Shown one piece after another: positions 1-7,683 of a DNA stretch of 26,084 bases. The first letter of the stretch is position 1, and every line of letters begins with the position of its first letter. This DNA is from CAYJBH01 sp964370765. Its GTDB lineage: Bacteria > Bacillota > Clostridia > Oscillospirales > Ruminococcaceae. Made by a program: the position numbers and the translations under genes. The stretch is taken from positions 1 to 26,084 of the forward strand of contig CAYJKW010000024.1 of the NCBI GenBank assembly GCA_964370765.1. The letters run 5' to 3'. Below the pieces are notes generated by a model. It searched no databases. It was given only the letters and a program-made list of their open reading frames with translations, and was not told where the DNA came from.

Positions 1-411
1 CTTAACACCGGCAATAGAGGAAAGATTAATTATAGTACCGCCGTTTCGCTCCTTCATATCGTTCATAACAATCTGCATGCCATTCATAACACCCATTACA
101 TTGATATCAAGCATTTTTTGCCATTCGTCCGCTTTCTGTGTTTCAAGGTTTCCAAGTAGCATTACTCCGGCATTATTGATTATAAGGTCTGTTTTCCCAT
201 ATTTTTCTTCTGCAAATCTAACGGCAGACTCAAACTCTTCTTTATTTGTTACATCAACCTTTTTACAGATAGTATTAGGTAAGTTCATCTCTTCTAATAG
301 TTCAACCCTTCTTGCTAATAGAAGCACCGGATATCCGTCGGCGCTAAACGTCTTCGCAAGCTCTTTACCAAAACCGGAACTTGCCCCTGTAATTACAACT
401 AATTTTTTCAT
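1..411 (-). CDS. Short-chain dehydrogenase/reductase (SDR), 3' part missing at window edge
   Basis: Reading the minus strand from an ATG at 411 gives an open frame to the window edge that starts MKKLVVITGASSGFGKELAK. Seen: the Rossmann dinucleotide motif TGASSGFG near residue 10, the NNAGV motif near residue 85, a DINVMG segment, and INLSSIAG near residue 130, whose serine matches the SDR catalytic Ser. These place it in the classical SDR family of NAD(P)-dependent oxidoreductases, cytosolic. The YxxxK part of the active site lies beyond the window, so the frame is incomplete only because of the edge. An AAGGAG site sits 8 bp before the ATG. The gene is divergent from an HxlR regulator, a common pairing in which the regulator controls the oxidoreductase; that link is inference. 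The substrate cannot be told from this part. Confidence 0.93.
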   Translation of the reverse strand, partial: MKKLVVITGASSGFGKELAKTFSADGYPVLLLARRVELLEEMNLPNTICKKVDVTNKEEFESAVRFAEEKYGKTDLIINNAGVMLLGNLETQKADEWQKMLDINVMGVMNGMQIVMNDMKERNGGTIINLSSIAGVK

Positions 412-426
412 TATTTCTTCTCCTTG

Positions 427-455
427 TTGACTTTTTTATCATTATGATATAAAAT
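427..455 (+). promoter_or_regulatory. Candidate promoter for the HxlR-family gene
   Basis: TTGACT (427-432) and TAAAAT (450-455) are 17 bp apart on the plus strand, with a predicted start near 462 and a leader of about 80 nt. It faces the SDR promoter, and the two predicted start points lie within a few bases of each other. Confidence 0.5.
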
Positions 456-457
456 AC

Positions 458-479
458 TATAATAAGCATTTTTATTATA
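458..479. promoter_or_regulatory. Inverted repeat, candidate HxlR operator
   Basis: TATAATAA (458-465) and TTATTATA (472-479) are perfect 8-bp inverted repeats around a 6-bp spacer. The centre falls on the predicted start points of both facing promoters, where a dimeric winged-helix regulator could control both genes. The A+T composition makes a chance match more likely, so the operator role is inference. Confidence 0.4.
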
Positions 480-502
480 ATAGTGAATATTTGTTTAGTC
501 AA
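474..502 (-). promoter_or_regulatory. Promoter for the SDR gene
   Basis: On the minus strand, TTGACT (502-497) and TATAAT (479-474) are separated by 17 bp, close to the sigma-A consensus. The predicted start point is near 467, leaving a leader of about 55 nt before the SDR ATG at 411. Confidence 0.7.
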
Positions 503-542
503 TAAGGCACTTTTATTTCGCTTAGAGAAAACGAGGTAACTA

Positions 543-893
543 ATGGAAAAGATACAGGTAAACTCCGAAATCGAAATCACACTAAAGATGATTGGTGGAA
601 AATGCAAGCCGCTGATTTTATATATGTTAATAGAGGATGGAGCCATGCGATTTAAGGATTTAATGAACTCCGTCACCGAAATTTCGCAAAAAACACTTAC
701 AAACCAGCTAAAGGAACTTGAGGCCGATGGTTTGATTTTAAGGCAGGCCTTTAGCGAGATTCCCCCAAGGGTAGAATACTCTGCAACCGAAAAAGGCAGG
801 ACATTATTCCCTATTCTTGAGCTTATGTGCGAATGGGGCGAAAAAAATAAAAACGATAGATTCGAGATTAAAAACCCCCAGTGCGGTAACTGA
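543..893 (+). CDS. HxlR-family winged-helix transcriptional regulator
   Basis: 116 residues, a normal length for HxlR proteins, which bind DNA as dimers and often answer to aldehydes, quinones or redox stress. The family core is visible: LKMIGGKCKPLILYML near residue 13, the recognition-helix stretch ISQKTLTNQLKELEADGLI near residues 50-67, and the wing segment PPRVEYSATEKG near 80. A GAGG site (530-533) precedes the ATG at good spacing. There is no cysteine in the typical HypR-like N-terminal sensing position that I can align with certainty, so the signal is unknown. It is divergent from the SDR gene across 131 bp holding two facing promoters and an inverted repeat, which suggests local regulation of the dehydrogenase and itself. 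Confidence 0.93.
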   Translation: MEKIQVNSEIEITLKMIGGKCKPLILYMLIEDGAMRFKDLMNSVTEISQKTLTNQLKELEADGLILRQAFSEIPPRVEYSATEKGRTLFPILELMCEWGEKNKNDRFEIKNPQCGN

Positions 894-920
894 CCACCCT
901 TATTCTTAAATAACAAAATT

Positions 921-970
921 ATTACTATATTCATTTTATCATAGTAATATCATATATTGTGTGATAAAAT
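921..970. other. Interlocked inverted repeats upstream of the LTA synthase gene
   Basis: Two complementary pairs interleave: ATTACTA (921-927) with TAGTAAT (942-948), and ATTTTATCA (933-941) with TGATAAAAT (962-970). In RNA this order could form an H-type pseudoknot with stems of 7 and 9 bp that abut at 941/942; in DNA it could be overlapping operators. A smaller AATAT-cat-ATATT hairpin (946-958) lies inside. The region is very A+T-rich, which lowers the weight of the match. Confidence 0.35.
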
Positions 971-1002
971 AGCTCTATCATATTTTGGTATTTAAAGGTC
1001 AG

Positions 1003-3006
1003 ATGCAGAAAATATATCCTGTTTTTAAAAACAGCTTTAGATTTATTTTTTTAACTGTGTCCATACTCTGGATGGAGCTTTTATTACGGTGCCTTTTTTT
1101 TGGATTTGGATCAATATTCTCATCCGAGATTATCTATACAATACTTTTTACGATACCAATCGCAACTGCATTGTCCGCAGTATGCTCGGTGTTTAATGAT
1201 TTTATAAACAAAATAGTGTTTACGATTAGTATGTTTGCCCTAACCTGTTGGTATGTGGCTGCAGCCGTTTACTACACTATATTCAAATCCTTTTTGCTAC
1301 TTGATAAACTTTACATGGCAACGGATGTATTTACCGCATTTGGTAGCGAGGCTGTAGATGGCTTTATAAACACGCTACCCATCGTTATCGCTATCTTCAC
1401 ACCTTTTGTTGCCTTAACTATTATATGTTTTGTTCCTGCTATATTTAATAGCGTAAAGCCCTGCTTTTACCAACTAAACATAAAGGAAGTGTCACTTTAT
1501 CTTTTACTCTTTTTTGCCACACAATTTTTTGCGCTCTACTCCATTAACATCTCAACTAACGGTATTCTTAGCCCAAAAGCGGTATATACAACTGCCTGGA
1601 CACCGGAACTTTCGATGCGCAACTTTGGCGTTCTTACTACACTACGCCTTAATATAGTAGATATGAATGACATGGCCAATAATGCTGTTGCGGTAATCGA
1701 TTATACCACAACCACACCGGCAGAATCTACCATAGAGCAGGAGGATGACAAACCTGAGCCTGAGATTGTTTATAGTGAAAACATACTGCCAATAGATTTT
1801 GAACAGCTAATACAGGACGAGACTGATCAAAATATAGCAGACATTCATCTTTTCCTCTCACAGCGGGAACCAACACTTAAAAATGAATATACAGCAATGT
1901 TCGAGGGTAAGAATTTAATATTTATCACCGCCGAGGGATTTGGTCAGTTTGCCGTTAACAAAGACTATACCCCTACCCTATACAAGCTTGCAAACGAGGG
2001 ATTTGTATTTAATAACTTTTATAATCCGCTTTGGTGGTCAAGCACAATTGATGGTGAATTTGTTGCCACCAACGGACTTTACGCACTTAGCAACACCCAA
2101 GCTTTTTATGAAACTGCTGATAATCTGATGCCGTTTACTATGGGGAATATGCTTTTAGTTCAAGGCTATGTAACCACGGCCTATCACAACCACACCTACG
2201 ACTATTACAGTAGGGATTTAACCCACCCCAACATGGGATATGATTATTATGGCATAGGGAACGGACTTGAAATGACCGAAACCTGGCCGGAATCCGACCT
2301 TGAGATGATGGAGCTAACAATACCCGATACATTAAATGGTGAAAAACCTTTTCATAACTACTATATGACGGTAAGCGGACATCTTTATTACACATTTGAC
2401 GGTAATGCAATGTCAAGCAAAAACCGTGAGGCGGTTGATGATCTAGATATGAGCGAGGAGGCAAAGGCATATATAGCCTGCCATATAGAGCTTGATAATG
2501 CACTAAACTATATTCTAGAGGAGTTAGTGGCAGCCGGCGAGTTAGAAAACACCGTAATATGCCTTTCGGGGGACCATTACCCCTATGGGTTAAGTGAATC
2601 AACATTGATGGAGTTTAACGGCGGTGCACTTGATGAATTTGAGCTACATGCAAGCACCCTAATACTTTGGAGCGGCGATATGCAAGAACCAATCCTAATA
2701 GATAAAGTATGTTCATCGGTAGACATTCTGCCTACGTTATTAAACCTTTTCGGACTTGAGTATGACTCACGTCTACTAATGGGAACCGATATATTAAGTA
2801 CAGCTCCCGGCATTGCACTTTTTTCGCATAACGGCTTTATCAGCGACGAGGGAAGGTATAGTGCAATAACAGACAGTTGGCAACCAAACACCGAAAGCGA
2901 AAAAGATAGTTCCTATGCTGCGAATATCTTTACCTATCTGCAACAGATTAAAGAGTATAACGAGAAAATCATTATGAACGATTACTATAGCTACATTTTT
3001 GACTAG
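1003..3006 (+). CDS. LTA synthase family sulfatase-fold phosphotransferase
   Basis: A 667-residue polytopic membrane protein of the LtaS/phosphoglycerol transferase family. These enzymes polymerise or transfer glycerol-phosphate (or related groups) from lipid donors on the outer face of the membrane. Seen: about five hydrophobic segments in residues 10-185, an acidic Thr/Pro/Glu-rich linker to about residue 265, then the extracellular alkaline-phosphatase-type domain. Its motifs line up with LtaS: FITAEGFGQF (metal-binding Glu near 311), WWSSTIDGEF (candidate catalytic Thr near 348), TVSGHLYY and SGDHYPYG (metal ligands Asp and His). I chose the ATG at 1003, preceded by AAAGG, over an in-frame TTG at 985 that has no ribosome binding site. 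It lies 100 bp upstream of a surface SGNH hydrolase on the same strand, and the pair may act on one surface polymer. Which polymer is made cannot be read from the sequence. Confidence 0.9.
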   Translation: MQKIYPVFKNSFRFIFLTVSILWMELLLRCLFFGFGSIFSSEIIYTILFTIPIATALSAVCSVFNDFINKIVFTISMFALTCWYVAAAVYYTIFKSFLLLDKLYMATDVFTAFGSEAVDGFINTLPIVIAIFTPFVALTIICFVPAIFNSVKPCFYQLNIKEVSLYLLLFFATQFFALYSINISTNGILSPKAVYTTAWTPELSMRNFGVLTTLRLNIVDMNDMANNAVAVIDYTTTTPAESTIEQEDDKPEPEIVYSENILPIDFEQLIQDETDQNIADIHLFLSQREPTLKNEYTAMFEGKNLIFITAEGFGQFAVNKDYTPTLYKLANEGFVFNNFYNPLWWSSTIDGEFVATNGLYALSNTQAFYETADNLMPFTMGNMLLVQGYVTTAYHNHTYDYYSRDLTHPNMGYDYYGIGNGLEMTETWPESDLEMMELTIPDTLNGEKPFHNYYMTVSGHLYYTFDGNAMSSKNREAVDDLDMSEEAKAYIACHIELDNALNYILEELVAAGELENTVICLSGDHYPYGLSESTLMEFNGGALDEFELHASTLILWSGDMQEPILIDKVCSSVDILPTLLNLFGLEYDSRLLMGTDILSTAPGIALFSHNGFISDEGRYSAITDSWQPNTESEKDSSYAANIFTYLQQIKEYNEKIIMNDYYSYIFD

Positions 3007-3028
3007 GCAGTTTCAATAATTTTTCAGA

Positions 3029-3057
3029 TTGCGTTTTTTGTATATTTATAGTATAAT
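3029..3057 (+). promoter_or_regulatory. Candidate promoter for the SGNH hydrolase gene
   Basis: TTGCGT (3029-3034), 17 bp spacer, perfect TATAAT (3052-3057). It lies between the LTA-synthase-like gene and the hydrolase, so the hydrolase may be transcribed alone as well as by read-through. Confidence 0.5.
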
Positions 3058-3106
3058 AGATACAATATTTTTTGAAGTGATTAAACAGCAAGGAGAATCC
3101 CCAACA

Positions 3107-4417
3107 ATGCAGCCTCCCAAAAAAAACAAGAAATCGTTCCCAACATCAAAAGATGGTTTTAATATAAAAAATTTTATATCATCACTTTCACGGCAACAGA
3201 TAGCTTTAGGCATCTGCTGTATCTGCGTGGCTATTGCATTAATAGCTGTATTGATTATGCTGTTTTTCTCGTTAGAGCAAAAGCCGGCTCCAATCGATTC
3301 ATCTGTTGATCTTGGAACTTCACAAAGCGCATCCTTTGTGCGCGAAGGTGATTTTGATAAGGATGCTATCTCACGCGTTAGCGAGGAATATGCCGGCACA
3401 TTGTTGCAGGAAACAGAGGATGCAGGCGATCAATATCTGGCCGATACTGTTTTTTTAGGCGACTCGAACACCGCACGACTTATCACCTATGGTGATGCCA
3501 CCGGTCTTTCGATGGAAAACACAATAGGTATTGAAAGTATGGGTATAACCAGCGTTACCGGTCTAAGGTGTGTGCGTTTTTCCGGCTACAGTGATATGAC
3601 AATGCCTAAAGCTGTTGAGCTAATGCAGCCACTTAGGGTTGTTATAAGCTTCGGCACTAATAACGCAGGCATGGGCACCGAAAGTTTTAAATCATCCTAC
3701 AAAACAGCGGTCGAGGCAATTCAGGAAGAATGGCCCTACGCCGATATAATTATCGCATCGGTATTGCCGATAACTTCTACCTGTAGCTACACTAACATCT
3801 CCATGGACTGGGTCGAATCCATTAACCTTACACTTTTAGAGCTTGCCGAGGAGATGGACTTAAAGTTCCTTAACTGGTCGGAGGCAATAAAGGATTCCAA
3901 CACAGGCTATGCAAAAAACAGTTTAATGGTAAGCGATGGTATACACATCAGCGAGGCCGGTGCCGAGGCAATGATAGATTATTTCCGCACCCACAGCTTC
4001 GAGACAGAGGATACACGTCCTAAACCTCTTGACGATGTACCGAACCGCCTACCAACACCGGAAGGCCTATTCCCAAAACCTGTTTTCCCAACTCCGGAAT
4101 CGGTAGTTTCATCATCATCTGTTTCTTCAAGCAGTACTACGGCAACCACACCATCACCCGATAGTTCAAGCCTATCACAATCAATACCAAGTAGTTCTGT
4201 TTCTATTCCAACCTCTACAACCCCTACCCCAAGCTCATCTAGCAGCTCAGCACCGACATCAAGCGTTACGCCAACACCGGATCCACCTACACCGGATCCT
4301 GAATCAACGCCAACACCACCAGCCCCAAGTTCATCGGTGGCACCACCTCCGGTATCAAGCACGGTACCAACACCCCCGCCGACATCGGTTTCTACCGCTG
4401 CACCCCCTACCGAATAA
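3107..4417 (+). CDS. Membrane-anchored SGNH/GDSL hydrolase with Ser/Thr/Pro-rich tail
   Basis: 436 residues from the ATG at 3107, chosen because AAGGAG (3090-3095) precedes it; the longer frame begins with a TTG that overlaps a promoter. Seen: a basic cytoplasmic N-terminus (PPKKNKKS), one transmembrane helix at about residues 31-54, and then an extracellular SGNH fold. That fold has block I FLGDS (Ser120), block III FGTNNA (Gly183-Asn186) and block V SDGIHISEAG (Asp277, His280), which complete the Ser-Asp-His site. Such enzymes cleave or transfer esters, for example O-acetyl groups on cell-wall polymers. The last 95 or so residues are almost only Ser, Thr and Pro, a likely disordered, wall-spanning or glycosylated stretch, with no LPXTG sorting signal. 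Position behind an LtaS-like gene suggests trimming or decorating of a surface polymer; this is inference. Confidence 0.88.
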   Translation: MQPPKKNKKSFPTSKDGFNIKNFISSLSRQQIALGICCICVAIALIAVLIMLFFSLEQKPAPIDSSVDLGTSQSASFVREGDFDKDAISRVSEEYAGTLLQETEDAGDQYLADTVFLGDSNTARLITYGDATGLSMENTIGIESMGITSVTGLRCVRFSGYSDMTMPKAVELMQPLRVVISFGTNNAGMGTESFKSSYKTAVEAIQEEWPYADIIIASVLPITSTCSYTNISMDWVESINLTLLELAEEMDLKFLNWSEAIKDSNTGYAKNSLMVSDGIHISEAGAEAMIDYFRTHSFETEDTRPKPLDDVPNRLPTPEGLFPKPVFPTPESVVSSSSVSSSSTTATTPSPDSSSLSQSIPSSSVSIPTSTTPTPSSSSSSAPTSSVTPTPDPPTPDPESTPTPPAPSSSVAPPPVSSTVPTPPPTSVSTAAPPTE

Positions 4418-4427
4418 TAATAACTAA

Positions 4428-4455
4428 TTAAGGAGGCATTAATTTGCCTCCTTAA
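4428..4455 (+). terminator. Hairpin terminator after the SGNH hydrolase gene
   Basis: TTAAGGAGGCA (4428-4438) pairs perfectly with TGCCTCCTTAA (4445-4455) around the 6-nt loop TTAATT. It begins 10 bp past the stop codon. Only a weak T-rich tail follows, so termination efficiency is uncertain. Confidence 0.7.
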
Positions 4456-4497
4456 CTTCTTAAATTGAGTAACGATCAATGCCCCATCGCTTTAAGT

Positions 4498-4523
4498 CGG
4501 TTTTTATTCTACACTAAAAACCG
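4498..4523. repeat. 8-bp inverted repeat upstream of the AEC transporter
   Basis: CGGTTTTT (4498-4505) and AAAAACCG (4516-4523) are perfect inverted repeats with a 10-bp spacer, ending 23 bp before the transporter ATG. It could be an operator, a second attenuating hairpin in the leader, or a back-up terminator. Confidence 0.4.
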
Positions 4524-4546
4524 TTAACATTAGTAGGTAATAGGAT

Positions 4547-5500
4547 ATGACAGATGCTATCGGAAGAATGCTTCCAATAATACTTCTAATCGGGTTAGGA
4601 GTAGTTATCAAAAAAAAGAAAATCATCGATAGTAACGGCATGCAGGGCATGAGAACCTTTGCTGTTAATGTAGCCCTTCCAATGGTATTACTAAGCATGT
4701 TTATGGATATAGAATTAGATTTAGATTACATATATATAAGTGTTGCCACGGTGATAATTCTAATAGCTACAATGTTAGGCGGCCTACTGTTTAATTTTAT
4801 ACCACCGTTAAAAAGCAGATATAATATCTTTGTTTCCAGCTGTTGTTCCTACTCCTTTGTAGGGTTATCACTTTTTGTTATACTGTACGGCGAAGGCCGC
4901 CTTGCATACTTCTCCGCCATAGGGCTTGCACATGAGCTGTTTGTATGGATAATCTACTACTCGATTTTAAGAATACGTATAGGCAACAATAGCTTTTCAC
5001 CAACCGAGCTTTTAAAGGTTTTCACCTCCCCTGTAGTTATGGGAATGATAGTTGGATTGCTATTAAATTTTTCTTATCTACCTATCACACTTATCGACAA
5101 TCCGTTTTGGAAAGGATTTAGGTCGTCGATAGAGATGGTATCGCTTACTGCGACCCCTATTATCTTAGTGCTTTTAGGTTACTCACTAAGCCTAAACAGG
5201 GATTATATAAAACAGGCAGTAAAATTACTAAGCGTACGCTACATAGTAACCGCCGTAGTCGCAGTAGTATTAAAGGTACTAGTGATAGACCGTTTATTTA
5301 GCTACGACCCGCTAATAGACATTACATTTACTGCATTCTTATTATTACCGCCTGTAGTATCTTTACCCGCATTAGTTGGCGATATGGGCGACGAGGATGG
5401 GGTAGAAATTCTAAGTAACACCGCAGCCTTGGGAAATATTATTGCAATACCGGCATTTGCACTTTACTACCTTTACATTAGCTGGGCACAGCTTATTTAG
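4547..5500 (+). CDS. AEC (auxin efflux carrier) family transporter
   Basis: 317 residues, the usual length for AEC-family permeases, which in bacteria move organic acids such as malate or malonate; the substrate here is unknown. Seen: ten or so hydrophobic segments along the whole protein, the N-terminal LPIILLIGLGVVIKKKKI helix and positive loop, the NVALPMVLLSMF segment near residue 40 typical of the family, and a C-terminal half repeating the five-helix layout (LLLPPVVSLPALVGD near residue 262). The ATG at 4547 has only a weak TAGG upstream. The last 8 bp overlap the 3' end of the convergent sirtuin gene. No regulator is adjacent. Confidence 0.9.
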   Translation: MTDAIGRMLPIILLIGLGVVIKKKKIIDSNGMQGMRTFAVNVALPMVLLSMFMDIELDLDYIYISVATVIILIATMLGGLLFNFIPPLKSRYNIFVSSCCSYSFVGLSLFVILYGEGRLAYFSAIGLAHELFVWIIYYSILRIRIGNNSFSPTELLKVFTSPVVMGMIVGLLLNFSYLPITLIDNPFWKGFRSSIEMVSLTATPIILVLLGYSLSLNRDYIKQAVKLLSVRYIVTAVVAVVLKVLVIDRLFSYDPLIDITFTAFLLLPPVVSLPALVGDMGDEDGVEILSNTAALGNIIAIPAFALYYLYISWAQLI

Positions 5501-6356
5501 CAATATCTGCTATAAAGCGTACTATGTCGACCTCGAAGCACAGTGCCCTTGGCTCTATCTCCTTAGGGCAGATAGCATCGTTAATGTTTACACAGCAGTA
5601 AAGCGAGTTTTTATTTGAATGCACCATCTGCCAAAATGGGTATTTTATTATCGCAGGTGTATTTGCCCCTATGCCAAACTCAAGATACAGCACCTTGTTT
5701 TTACTGTTTTGCCTAATAAACTTCTCGTATCTACCCATTGCTGCATGCCAACCCTCATCCTCAACAAATGTGCTATCGGCACGCAGATTCATCGACATCG
5801 GCTTACTGCATACAGGGCAAAGCGGCACAAGCTCTGATGGAATTTTTAAATCCTTTTGCGCCTTTAGCATCTCAAAAACAGCCGACCTATTATCGTATGT
5901 TTTACTATGGCAAGGGGTTTTACATTGAAAAAGCCCATAATCGCCTTGAGTGTAGAATAATCTTTCCTTTTCAAACCCGTTCTGCCTAAACATATGGTCA
6001 ACATTTGTGGTTATCACAAAATAGTTTTTATCCTTAACAACATCAAACAACGCTTTATACAGATCATTTCCCTCTTCCTGATACCGGTTGTGGTAGATAT
6101 GTTTACTCCAGTAGGCCCACCGTTCCTCCTGCGTTTTAAAGGGATAAAATGCAGCCGAGTACATATCGCTAAATCTGTATTTCGTTATAAAGTCAGAAAA
6201 GTATTTCTCAAACCTTTCTCCACTATACTCAAGCCCCGCTGCTGCCGAAAGTCCCGCACCGGCACCAATAACCACAGCATCCGCAGTAGCTAGATACTCT
6301 GCAAAAATTTTTAGCATTTCTCGATATTCTTTTGATAGGTAATTATCGCTATACAT
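5493..6356 (-). CDS. Class M sirtuin (SirTM-type), Sir2-family NAD-dependent enzyme
   Basis: 287 residues. Seen: the NAD-binding GAGAGLSAAAGLEYSGERF block at residues 31-49, TTNVDH at 116-121, TQGDYGLFQC at 136-145, and four Zn-ligand-type cysteines (Cys145, Cys149, Cys180, Cys183). Canonical sirtuins have TQNIDGLH and a catalytic His followed by Gly. Here the His place is taken by Gln137, as described for SirTM enzymes, which act as lipoyl-dependent protein mono-ADP-ribosyltransferases on GcvH-like proteins rather than as deacetylases. Known SirTM operons carry a macrodomain, GcvH-L and lipoate ligase; none is seen here. So partner and target are unknown, and the ADP-ribosyltransferase role is inferred from motifs. 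AGGGGA precedes the ATG. The gene is divergent from the MFS permease and overlaps the AEC gene by 8 bp at the 3' ends. Confidence 0.88.
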   Translation of the reverse strand: MYSDNYLSKEYREMLKIFAEYLATADAVVIGAGAGLSAAAGLEYSGERFEKYFSDFITKYRFSDMYSAAFYPFKTQEERWAYWSKHIYHNRYQEEGNDLYKALFDVVKDKNYFVITTNVDHMFRQNGFEKERLFYTQGDYGLFQCKTPCHSKTYDNRSAVFEMLKAQKDLKIPSELVPLCPVCSKPMSMNLRADSTFVEDEGWHAAMGRYEKFIRQNSKNKVLYLEFGIGANTPAIIKYPFWQMVHSNKNSLYCCVNINDAICPKEIEPRALCFEVDIVRFIADIAK

Positions 6357-6394
6357 TGTATTCCCCTGTTGTTATTAGTTATGTTGATTTGCTA

Positions 6395-6423
6395 TTTACA
6401 TTGTAACATATTTGTGATAATAT
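6395..6423 (+). promoter_or_regulatory. Candidate promoter for the MFS permease gene
   Basis: TTTACA (6395-6400), 17 bp spacer and TAATAT (6418-6423) lie upstream of the ATG at 6454, giving a leader of about 25 nt. Confidence 0.5.
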
Positions 6424-6453
6424 ATACAAACGTTATGATAAAAAGGTGCCTTA

Positions 6454-7683
6454 ATGCAAAAAAAATATACCTTAGTTAAATATGCGTGTTATACCGCAAA
6501 CATCTGTATGTCGGCAGTTATTATACTACCCGCAATGTTATTTACCACCTTTAGGGAGCTATACGGCATATCCTACTCGCTACTTGGATTATTGGTTGTT
6601 GTAAATTTTTGCACCCAGCTGATTGTGGATCTATTGCTATCATTTTTCTCACATAAGTTTAATATGGAAAAAACAGTTAAGCTAATTCCTGCTGTTGCAA
6701 TTGCGGGCTTTGCAGCATATGCGCTTTTGCCTTTATTGCTTCCAAACTTTGTATATGCATCACTTATAGTTGGCACAGTTATATTTTCATCGGCCAGTGG
6801 CCTTGCAGAGGTACTTGTGAGCCCGGTTGTTGCCGCAATCCCCTCCGAGAATCCTGAAAAGGAGATGAGCAATCTACACTCAGCCTATGCGTGGGGTGTA
6901 GTAGGGGTAGTGGTATACTCCACCGTATTTCTGCAGCTATTCGGCTACGAAAACTGGAACATCCTTGTACTTTCAATACTAATACTGCCGGCTATTTCGC
7001 TATGGCTTTTTACACACAGTGATATACCGCATATGGAAACTCCTGATCATGCAGGTGGTGTATTAAAGTTAATCTTAAATCGCCAGATGATATTTTGTAT
7101 CCTGTGCATCTTTTTAGGTGGTGCTAGCGAAAACATAATGTCCCAGTGGAGCTCCAGCTATCTTGAAAACTCTTTACAACTACCCAAAATTTGGGGCGAT
7201 ATTATAGGTGTTGCACTGTTTGCAGCTAGCCTTGGCATCGGACGAAGTCTATATGCAATGATAGGAAAAAACATACATCGTGCAATTTTCTTAGGTGCAG
7301 TTGGCGCAACAGCCTGCTATATTGTTGCGGTATTTATAAACATACCCATTATAGGTGCATTGGCATGTGCTGCAACTGGGTTTTGTGTTTCGATGATGTG
7401 GCCTGGCAGCCTGTTAATTGCATCAGATAGATTTCCGTCAGCCGGTGTTGCTGTTTTTGCACTTATGGCTGCAGGGGGAGATTTAGGCTCCTCGGTGGGG
7501 CCACAGCTTGTAGGTATTGTTACCGATACAGCCTTGACTAGCGAGATTATATCAAACCTTGCAACAACCCTTAACCTAACCACAGAACAGCTGGCTATAA
7601 AAACAGGCCTACTGTTTGCTACAATATTCCCATTATTGGCAATATTTGTATACAGTAGGCTGTTAAAAAAATCTTATCGCTAG
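6454..7683 (+). CDS. MFS transporter
   Basis: 409 residues with about twelve hydrophobic segments spread evenly, the size and layout of a major facilitator superfamily permease in the cytoplasmic membrane. The first helix pair resembles sugar-type MFS proteins (FRELYGISYSLLGLLVVVNF near residues 31-50), and a charged central loop follows helix six (THSDIPHMETPDH near residue 190). An AAAAGG site lies 8 to 9 bp before the ATG. The substrate cannot be told. The stop codon overlaps the convergent response-regulator gene by 4 bp. The divergent neighbour is a sirtuin with which it shares the intergenic promoter region. Confidence 0.88.
   Translation: MQKKYTLVKYACYTANICMSAVIILPAMLFTTFRELYGISYSLLGLLVVVNFCTQLIVDLLLSFFSHKFNMEKTVKLIPAVAIAGFAAYALLPLLLPNFVYASLIVGTVIFSSASGLAEVLVSPVVAAIPSENPEKEMSNLHSAYAWGVVGVVVYSTVFLQLFGYENWNILVLSILILPAISLWLFTHSDIPHMETPDHAGGVLKLILNRQMIFCILCIFLGGASENIMSQWSSSYLENSLQLPKIWGDIIGVALFAASLGIGRSLYAMIGKNIHRAIFLGAVGATACYIVAVFINIPIIGALACAATGFCVSMMWPGSLLIASDRFPSAGVAVFALMAAGGDLGSSVGPQLVGIVTDTALTSEIISNLATTLNLTTEQLAIKTGLLFATIFPLLAIFVYSRLLKKSYR

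Noticed and set aside
365..934. 189-residue open frame on the minus strand across the HxlR gene
   Set aside because: It is antisense to a clear HxlR gene and overlaps the SDR start. It has no family motif and no ribosome binding site.
3979..4479. 166-residue Gly/Val/Thr-rich minus-strand frame
   Set aside because: It is the reverse of the Ser/Thr/Pro-rich tail of the hydrolase; low-complexity coding DNA leaves the opposite strand open.
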